Below are positions 16,270-20,977 of a stretch of 20,977 bases of DNA, piece by piece. The notes beneath the pieces were generated by a model. That model was not told where the DNA came from. It worked only from the letters and a program-made list of their open reading frames with translations, and searched no databases. Location: NCBI GenBank assembly GCA_937916485.1, contig CALFSV010000100.1, positions 1 through 20,977 of the forward strand, read 5' to 3'. Within the stretch, counting starts at the first letter, position 1. The number at the start of each line of letters is the position of its first letter. A program made the position numbers and the translations under genes. This DNA comes from an uncultured Paracoccaceae bacterium. GTDB taxonomy: Bacteria > Pseudomonadota > Alphaproteobacteria > Rhodobacterales > Rhodobacteraceae.

Positions 16270-16752
16270 ATGGCTGAGGTGACGATGACCGTGAACGGAA
16301 AATCCGTTTCGGGCACAATCGAGGGCCGCACATTGCTGGCCGACTTTCTGCGCACGGACCTGCGGCTGACCGGCACCCATATCGGCTGTGACACCAGCCA
16401 GTGCGGGGCCTGCCTCGTTCATGTCAACGGTATGGCGGTCAAGTCCTGCACCATGTTCGCCGTCGAGGCGGATGGGGCCGAGGTTGTTACCATCGAAGGC
16501 ATGGCCAACACAGACGGATCGCTTGGTGTCATCCAGCAAGCGTTTCAGGATCACCACGGCCTGCAATGCGGCTTTTGCACCCCCGGCATGGTGATGTCGG
16601 CGGCGGCGCTGCTGAAGGAAAACCCAAAGCCCACCGAAGCGGAGGTGCGGGAATACCTTGAAGGCAATATCTGCCGCTGCACGGGCTATCATAACATCGT
16701 CAAGGCGATCCTCGCCGCCAGTGGCCAGGACGTTGTCCTTGCCGCAGAATGA
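16270..16752 (+). CDS. coxS: Mo-hydroxylase small subunit with two [2Fe-2S] clusters (CoxS type)
   Basis: This iron-sulfur subunit passes electrons between the molybdenum site and FAD in CO-dehydrogenase/xanthine-dehydrogenase-type enzymes. The 160-residue protein has the plant-type cluster ligands Cys40, Cys45, Cys48 and Cys60 ([10 protein letters not shown] then SC) and the second cluster ligands Cys100, Cys103, Cys135 and Cys137 (QCGFC and ICRC). Length is typical. The ATG at 16270 is preceded by AAAGGA. The medium subunit follows 34 bases later. The true substrate depends on the large subunit, which is missing here, so the cox symbol names the family rather than CO oxidation. Confidence 0.93.
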   Translation: MAEVTMTVNGKSVSGTIEGRTLLADFLRTDLRLTGTHIGCDTSQCGACLVHVNGMAVKSCTMFAVEADGAEVVTIEGMANTDGSLGVIQQAFQDHHGLQCGFCTPGMVMSAAALLKENPKPTEAEVREYLEGNICRCTGYHNIVKAILAASGQDVVLAAE

Positions 16753-16786
16753 CCGATCATCCGAACGCGTGAAGGAGGGGTAGCAC

Positions 16787-17578
16787 ATGTATGCCTTTGA
16801 TATCGAACGGCCCCGTACCATTGCCGAAGCAGTCGCCGCCCTCGCCTCGGACGAGGCGCAGGCGCTGGGCGGCGGGCAAACCCTGATCCCGACGCTCAAG
16901 CAGCGGCTGGCCAGCCCCGAAACACTGATAAGCCTGACTGGCATTTCCGAGATGCAGGGCGTCTGCCTGAGTGATCGGGGCGAGCTTTGCGTTGGCGGGG
17001 CCACCACGCATGCCGAAGTGGCACGGATGGCCGCCAAAAGCTTTCCGGGCCTCTCCGGGCTGGCCGGCCATATCGGAGACCCTGCCGTGCGCAACCGGGG
17101 CACGGTTGGCGGATCGCTGGCCAACAACGACCCGTCCGCCTGTTATCCCGCAGCCGCCCTTGGCACCGGGGCCACCATTAAGACCGACCGGCGCGAGATT
17201 GCGGCGGATGACTATTTTCAAGGGATGTTCGCGACCGACCTTCAGGAAGGCGAAATCATCACCGAGGTCCGCTTTCCCATCCCCGAGGTGTCGAACTATC
17301 AAAAGTTCCTGCAGCCGGCGTCCCGCTTTGCCCTCGTCGGGGTTTTTGTCGCCAAATACCCCGATGGCGTGCGGGTAGCAGTGACCGGAGCGTCGGAAGA
17401 CGGGGTCTTTCGCTGGACCGAGGCGGAAAGGGCGCTGTCGGCGTCCTTTGAGCCCGCCTCGCTTGAGGGGCTGAGCGTCCCGGCAGATGGCATGATCGGT
17501 GACATCCACGGCACGCCCGAATACCGGGCGCATCTAATCGGGGTGATGACCCGGCGGGCCGTTGCTGCCGCCTCCTGA
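16787..17578 (+). CDS. coxM: Mo-hydroxylase medium (FAD) subunit (CoxM type)
   Basis: The 263-residue protein binds FAD and hands electrons to the final acceptor. The two FAD-binding motifs of the family are present: LGGGQTLIPTLKQRL (about 27-41) and RNRGTVGGSLANNDPSACYPA (about 102-121). The ANNDPSACYPA form resembles xanthine-dehydrogenase-family or form II-like medium subunits more than classical CO dehydrogenase with HADPAAELP, as I recall those families. A strong GAAGGAGG precedes the ATG. Normally a large subunit of about 780 residues would lie between or after the S and M genes; here only a terminator follows. Confidence 0.9.
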   Translation: MYAFDIERPRTIAEAVAALASDEAQALGGGQTLIPTLKQRLASPETLISLTGISEMQGVCLSDRGELCVGGATTHAEVARMAAKSFPGLSGLAGHIGDPAVRNRGTVGGSLANNDPSACYPAAALGTGATIKTDRREIAADDYFQGMFATDLQEGEIITEVRFPIPEVSNYQKFLQPASRFALVGVFVAKYPDGVRVAVTGASEDGVFRWTEAERALSASFEPASLEGLSVPADGMIGDIHGTPEYRAHLIGVMTRRAVAAAS

Positions 17579-17613
17579 AAGGGCACCCTCACCTAAGGAG
17601 AAACGTCTTATTT

Positions 17614-17647
17614 ACGGCCCCCCAGCACCTGCTGCGGGGCCGTTTTC
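17614..17647 (+). terminator. Intrinsic terminator after coxM
   Basis: ACGGCCCC (17614-17621) pairs perfectly with GGGGCCGT (17636-17643), and the loop contains a further CAGCA/TGCTG pairing. TTTT follows within the end of the stem. It lies between the convergent coxM and dioxygenase genes and could also stop minus-strand transcripts weakly. Confidence 0.8.
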
Positions 17648-17649
17648 CT

Positions 17650-18822
17650 TCAGGCCCTTTGCCGCAACTTGATAGCATCCAGGGCCACATTGAAGGCCTC
17701 TGCCTCCATCCCCTCCGCCAGCGCCCGGCGGAACAAGGCAGCCATGCTTTCCGGGGCTAGCCCGCCGATGGGCGGATCGGTGTCGAGGTTGGTGGGAAAA
17801 GGATAACCCTCGGCGCAGGCGCTGATCGCGGCGTCAACTTCGGCCTTTGTCATGCCGTCAAGCTCGGCTAGCAGAACCGGATAAAGCACCCGGCTCATCG
17901 CGTCGCGGTCCAGGTTTTCCAGCGTGCGGCCCATGGCAGATCCGACCTGAAGCAGGTTCACAAAGCGCTGCACATCTGCTGTCCGGTTCTCACCGCCCGC
18001 GTGAAAGAGGGCCGGATTGAAGAAGATCGCGTCTCCCTTGAACAGGGGCAACTGGACGAAATGCTCCTCGAAATAGTCCCGAAACGCGGGCAGGCGGTAG
18101 GCGGCGTAGCCCGGACGGTAGGATTGCGAAAACGGCAAAAGCTTGGTCGGCCCGGCCTCGACGCTCATGTCGCAATGGGCGATGCCGCCTTGCAAGGTCA
18201 TCACGGGGGACAGGTCGTGAACATGGGCCGGGTAGCGGGCGCAGTCCTCGGCGGTCTGAAAGCCTAGGTGGTAGTCGCGGTGCGCCTTTTGCGCGGCTCC
18301 GCCCGGACGGACGAGGTTGACCTGCGCTGTCATCTGGAAGTTGGGGCCAAGCCAGGCTTCGCAGGCCGCCTCGATCAGCGGGTTGCCAAAGTAGCGGGCA
18401 AAGACCTCCGGGTCGGCCATGCACAGCTTTTGCAGGCTGTTCCAGACCCGGTCATTGGCACCGGCGGCGGCAAAGTGGTCGGCGGCAGTGCCTAACGCCT
18501 TTTCGGCGGCGATGATGTCCGAATAAAGTGCGGTCGCGGCGTCGATGGGTCCGGTATCCGCATAGGCCGCCCGGATGACAAAGGCCCCCGATCCGTGCAG
18601 CAACAGGTGGGCCCATTCGGCCATCAGGCCCCGCCGCTGATCCGGATCGGCCATCATCGGGCGCAGGGTGGCGCCGTCATAGACCGCGACGTTGCTGATG
18701 ACCTCGGTCGCCAGCGGCACGCTTTGTGGGTCAAGGCTTTGGGCGCAGTGGGCGGCGAACTCTGTAATGTCGCAGCTTTCGGCGGTGAAATAGGCCGGGG
18801 CCTTTTGATCCATGTCTTTCAT
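17650..18822 (-). CDS. Phytanoyl-CoA dioxygenase (PhyH) family protein
   Basis: This is a 2-oxoglutarate/Fe(II)-dependent oxygenase of the PhyH family. The 390-residue protein has the iron-binding HxD in HRDYHLG (His181, Asp183) and a distal His274 in FFNPALFHAGGENR, with Arg280 or Arg286 placed to bind 2-oxoglutarate. It likely hydroxylates a small molecule; the substrate cannot be predicted. The ATG at 18822 is chosen because AGGGAGG precedes it; the longer frame begins at 18852. It is divergent from a LacI-type regulator gene 84 bases away, which suggests catabolic, inducer-controlled expression. The gene is otherwise alone; no transporter is adjacent. Confidence 0.85.
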   Translation of the reverse strand: MKDMDQKAPAYFTAESCDITEFAAHCAQSLDPQSVPLATEVISNVAVYDGATLRPMMADPDQRRGLMAEWAHLLLHGSGAFVIRAAYADTGPIDAATALYSDIIAAEKALGTAADHFAAAGANDRVWNSLQKLCMADPEVFARYFGNPLIEAACEAWLGPNFQMTAQVNLVRPGGAAQKAHRDYHLGFQTAEDCARYPAHVHDLSPVMTLQGGIAHCDMSVEAGPTKLLPFSQSYRPGYAAYRLPAFRDYFEEHFVQLPLFKGDAIFFNPALFHAGGENRTADVQRFVNLLQVGSAMGRTLENLDRDAMSRVLYPVLLAELDGMTKAEVDAAISACAEGYPFPTNLDTDPPIGGLAPESMAALFRRALAEGMEAEAFNVALDAIKLRQRA

Positions 18823-18868
18823 CGCATCCTCCCTCGATGATCCTGCCGCCACGTTAGTCCGGGGGATG

Positions 18869-18884
18869 GCCTTGCCGGCAGGGC
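18869..18884. promoter_or_regulatory. Candidate LacI-type operator
   Basis: GCCTTGCCGGCAGGGC is symmetric at 14 of 16 positions with a central CG, the usual centre of LacI-family operators. It lies midway in the 84-base divergent region between the dioxygenase gene and the LacI-type gene. The link to this regulator is inference. Confidence 0.45.
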
Positions 18885-18906
18885 CAAAGACATCAATAAT
18901 CCATCA

Positions 18907-19932
18907 ATGACCCATCGCTTTCCCGTCAAAGAGATCGCCGCCCAATCCGGCCTGTCGACCGCCACAGTCGACCGGGTTCTGAACGGGCGCGCCCATGTCA
19001 GCCCCCAGACCCGGGCGCGGGTGGCCGCCGCCCTGACCGAGCTGGAGGGGCAGGAGGCGCAGCTGGCCGCGCGGGGCAGGCGGGTGTTTGTCGATGTGGT
19101 GGTCGAGGCGCCGACGCGGTTCAGCCGCGAGATACGGCTGGCGGCCGAGGCGGTGCTGCCCCAGTTGGGCGGTGCGGTGCTGCGACCGCGTTTTACCTTT
19201 CACGAGCGGCTGACAGGGGATCAGACAGCTGCCATTCTCGACCGGATCGGGGGACGGGGGACGCAAGGCGTTTGCCTCAAGGCGCGTGATCTGCCGCAGA
19301 TACGGCAAGCGGTTGCACGGCTTGCCGCGCGCGGCATCCCGGTCGTCACCTTGTTCACCGATCTGCCGGATACAGAGCGGCTGGCCTATGTTGGTCTAGA
19401 CAACGCAATGGCCGGGCGAACGGCAGCCTGGCTGATCGGACGCATGGCGGGCGACCGGCCCGGCACCATCCTCACCACGATGAGCGACCGAAGCTTTACC
19501 GGAGAAGAGGCCCGCTTTGCCGCCTTTTCGGCCGAGATCGCCAGAACCGCCCCCCAGCTTGAGATCCGCGACGCCAGCGGTGGTGGCGGTTTGAACCCTG
19601 AGACGGCGAAACGGTTTTCAGAGGTGGCCGCAGGGGCGGGTGAGCTTGCGGCGGTCTATTCCATGGGGGGCGGCAACCGGGCCATCGTCGCGGTTCTGTC
19701 CCAGCTGGTGCTAGCGCCACGTGTCTATGTGGCCCATGACCTTGACGCCGACAACCGGGCCCTACTGACGCGCGGGGCCATCTCGGTGGTGCTCGATCAT
19801 GATCTGAAGGCCGATTTGCGTCAGGCCTTTGCCCATGTGCTGCGGCATCTGAGGTTATGGCCAGAGGGGCAGCCGATGGGGGCAAGCGACATTCGGATCA
19901 TCACCCCGGCCAACCTGCCGGATGCGGGATAA
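18907..19932 (+). CDS. LacI-family transcriptional regulator
   Basis: The 341-residue protein has an N-terminal helix-turn-helix and hinge helix, VKEIAAQSGLSTATVDRVLNGRAHVSPQTRARV (about 7-39), in the LacI arrangement, with TVDRVLN where most members have TVSRVLN. The rest is a periplasmic-binding-protein-like ligand domain (about 60-335). The ligand is probably a sugar or polyol, as is usual for the family. It is divergent from the PhyH-family gene, which it probably controls together with its own promoter. No clear Shine-Dalgarno precedes the ATG, although homology begins right at this start. Its stop lies about 80 bases from the convergent infC. Confidence 0.9.
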   Translation: MTHRFPVKEIAAQSGLSTATVDRVLNGRAHVSPQTRARVAAALTELEGQEAQLAARGRRVFVDVVVEAPTRFSREIRLAAEAVLPQLGGAVLRPRFTFHERLTGDQTAAILDRIGGRGTQGVCLKARDLPQIRQAVARLAARGIPVVTLFTDLPDTERLAYVGLDNAMAGRTAAWLIGRMAGDRPGTILTTMSDRSFTGEEARFAAFSAEIARTAPQLEIRDASGGGGLNPETAKRFSEVAAGAGELAAVYSMGGGNRAIVAVLSQLVLAPRVYVAHDLDADNRALLTRGAISVVLDHDLKADLRQAFAHVLRHLRLWPEGQPMGASDIRIITPANLPDAG

Positions 19933-19949
19933 GTCACCGCCAACGAAAG

Positions 19950-19988
19950 CCGCAAAAGCAAAAGGCCGCCGGAGCATCCGACGGCCTT
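19950..19988 (-). terminator. Intrinsic terminator of infC
   Basis: Read on the minus strand, AAGGCCG and CGGCCTT enclose a further four-base stem (TCGG side mismatch, then CGGA/TCCG) and a three-base loop, followed by TTGCTTTTGC. It lies 26 bases after the infC stop. On the plus strand the hairpin is followed by A residues, so it mainly serves infC. Confidence 0.75.
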
Positions 19989-20013
19989 GAAAAAACGGGG
20001 GTCTGGCCCGGCG

Positions 20014-20556
20014 TTATTTGGTCGGTCCAACCATCATGACCATCTGGCGACCTTCGAGACGGGGAAAGCTTTCGACTTTGCCGACCTCTTTGGTGTCCTC
20101 TGCCACACGCTCCAGCAGTTGGCGGCCCAGATCCTGGTGCGCCATCTCGCGTCCGCGGAAGCGCAGGGTGACCTTCACCTTGTCGCCGTTCTCAAGAAAC
20201 TTGAACACCGACCGCATCTTGACTTCGTAGTCGTGGGTATCGGTGTTGGGGCGGAATTTGACTTCCTTGATCTCGATGATCTTCTGGTTCTTCCGCGCTT
20301 CGGCTTCTTTCTTCTGGGTTTCGTACTTGTACTTGCCGAAATCCATGATCTTGCAAACCGGAGGCACTGCGTTCGGCGAAATTTCGACCAGGTCGAGGCC
20401 AGCCTCTTCTGCCAGCGCAAGCGCTCGTTCCGGGGAAACGACGCCGATGTTTTCGCCCTCTGCGCCAATCAGTCGAATGTCGGACCCACGAATGCGTTCA
20501 TTGATGCGGGGGCCTGTGTCACGCACCGGTGGTGCGTTATGTGGTCTGCGGGCTAT
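20014..20556 (-). CDS. infC: Translation initiation factor IF-3, probable ATA start
   Basis: IF-3 binds the 30S subunit and checks start-codon selection. The protein has the N-terminal domain ([32 protein letters not shown]) and the C-terminal domain ([34 protein letters not shown]). With a start at the ATA at 20556 it has 180 residues and begins [18 protein letters not shown], the usual beginning of this family in Rhodobacterales. The next possible start is a GTG at 20526, which would remove this conserved ten-residue lead. An in-frame stop lies at 20580, and no ATG, GTG, TTG or CTG occurs between it and that GTG. Non-AUG starts that allow IF-3 to repress its own synthesis are known (AUU in E. 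coli). Confidence 0.95.
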   Translation of the reverse strand: MARRPHNAPPVRDTGPRINERIRGSDIRLIGAEGENIGVVSPERALALAEEAGLDLVEISPNAVPPVCKIMDFGKYKYETQKKEAEARKNQKIIEIKEVKFRPNTDTHDYEVKMRSVFKFLENGDKVKVTLRFRGREMAHQDLGRQLLERVAEDTKEVGKVESFPRLEGRQMVMMVGPTK

Positions 20557-20580
20557 GGCCTTTTTCCTTTCGGCTGTTCA
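20554..20580 (-). promoter_or_regulatory. infC translation start region with ATA codon
   Basis: On the minus strand the order is an in-frame TGA (20580-20578), a GAAAGGA Shine-Dalgarno-like stretch (AGG at 20568-20566), then ATA at 20556-20554 followed by codons for Ala-Arg-Arg-Pro-His. The spacing of about nine bases is good for initiation at ATA. Confidence 0.7.
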
Positions 20581-20647
20581 AGAAATGGTGGCGGCAAGGT
20601 AGTCCCCACGGGGCGCGGATTCAAGCCGGAAAACAAGGGAGTTTGTG

Positions 20648-20676
20648 TTGTCCCTTTTCAGTGCAGTTCGTATCTG
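20648..20676 (+). promoter_or_regulatory. Candidate promoter of the Ala/Glu repeat gene
   Basis: TTGTCC (four of six matches to TTGACA) and TATCTG (three of six matches to TATAAT) are separated by 17 bases, about 65 bases before the ATG at 20740. The -10 match is modest. Confidence 0.3.
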
Positions 20677-20739
20677 ACATAGCGTCCGCAGTTGCCCGTA
20701 TGCCGGGTAAGTGTAGGACTCGTTCGGAAGGATTTCGAG

Positions 20740-20977
20740 ATGAAACGCCTAGCCATAATCGTGATCGTGCTGGCCATTGGGGCTGGTGGGTACTTTTATT
20801 ACAACCAACAGCAGATGCAGATTCAGGCCGAAGCGGCCGCCGCAGCTGCCGCTGAAGCAGAAGCTGCCGCAGCCGCCGCCGCCGCCGCTGCCGCTGAATT
20901 GGCCGCTGCTGCAGAGGCAGAGGCCGCTGCCGCTGAATTGGCCGCTGCTGCAGAGGCAGAGGCCGCTGCCGCTGAAT
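20740..20977 (+). CDS. Membrane-anchored Ala/Glu-rich repeat protein, 5' part only
   Basis: The frame begins with an ATG preceded by GGAAGGA and is open to the right edge, so only the first 79 codons are visible. Residues 1-20 (MKRLAIIVIVLAIGAGGYFY) form a positively started membrane helix or signal anchor. After YNQQQMQIQ the chain consists almost only of Ala, Glu and Leu, in a 13-residue unit ELAAAAEAEAAAA that repeats exactly. Such composition predicts a long rigid helix reaching into the periplasm, comparable in style to the TolA middle domain, though no homology is claimed. What follows the repeats is outside the window. Confidence 0.75.
   Translation, partial: MKRLAIIVIVLAIGAGGYFYYNQQQMQIQAEAAAAAAAEAEAAAAAAAAAAAELAAAAEAEAAAAELAAAAEAEAAAAE
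20896..20977 (+). repeat. Perfect 39-bp tandem repeat, continuing past the window
   Basis: The unit beginning GAATTGGCCGCTGCTGCAGA runs from 20896 to 20934 and is repeated without any change at 20935-20973; a third copy starts at 20974. The unit codes for 13 residues, so copy changes keep the frame. Identity including synonymous positions points to recent duplication. Confidence 0.95.

Noticed and set aside
15220..16394. Two overlapping minus-strand open frames opposite the molybdopterin-binding gene and coxS
   Set aside because: Repetitive residues there only reflect the 15-bp repeats read backwards; the plus-strand frames have conserved domains and coupled starts.
20585..20640. Possible tRNA-like T-arm (GGATTCAAGCC) near 20620
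   Set aside because: No acceptor stem, anticodon arm or full cloverleaf can be formed around it.

Overview
The window is high-GC DNA with densely packed genes and reads as the chromosome of an alphaproteobacterium of the Rhodobacteraceae/Roseobacter type. Support comes from the Rhodobacterales-style proteins (DUF1194 vWA protein, XdhC plus a MoeA-like molybdopterin-binding protein, the GcdH and IF-3 sequences) and from a short intergenic repeat between pyrC and pyrE that I recognise from that family. I see no phage, insertion sequence, CRISPR array, rRNA or tRNA.

Layout. (1) 122-5748, minus strand, six genes read leftward: a DUF1194 von Willebrand-A secreted protein, a four-helix membrane protein with a long soluble middle, a membrane-anchored ClpP-like serine protease homologue, alanine racemase (alr), and an MlaE/MlaF-type lipid-transport permease and ATPase. 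(2) 5877-6925, a plus-strand cupin gene convergent with a small membrane-anchored cytochrome c. (3) 7113-13093, minus strand: dnaB, pyrE, pyrC, a protein of unknown function and glutaryl-CoA dehydrogenase. (4) 13399-17578, plus strand: a small secreted protein, then xdhC, a molybdopterin-binding protein and the iron-sulfur and FAD subunits of a CO-dehydrogenase/xanthine-dehydrogenase-type Mo hydroxylase. The large molybdenum subunit is not present. (5) 17650-19932: a phytanoyl-CoA-dioxygenase-family gene divergent from a LacI-type regulator. (6) 20014 to the end: infC on the minus strand, which appears to start at an ATA codon, and the 5' part of a membrane-anchored Ala/Glu repeat protein cut by the window edge.

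How the genes work together. pyrC and pyrE serve pyrimidine synthesis. dnaB has its own promoter, overlapped by two DnaA-box-like repeats, behind a terminator at the end of pyrE. xdhC and the molybdopterin-binding gene (4-base overlap) are maturation factors for the Mo hydroxylase whose S and M subunits follow. The LacI-type protein probably controls the divergent dioxygenase gene through a palindrome between them. The vWA/membrane/ClpP-like trio is tightly linked (one 4-base overlap) and is the best candidate for an undescribed envelope system, although its function cannot be read from sequence.

Most of the window is ordinary core chromosome. The strongest unusual signals are the ATA start of infC, the absence of coxL between or after coxS and coxM, in-frame tandem repeats in two genes (15-bp units at 15544, 39-bp units at 20896), a perfect 26-bp palindrome before xdhC, and the uncharacterised trio.
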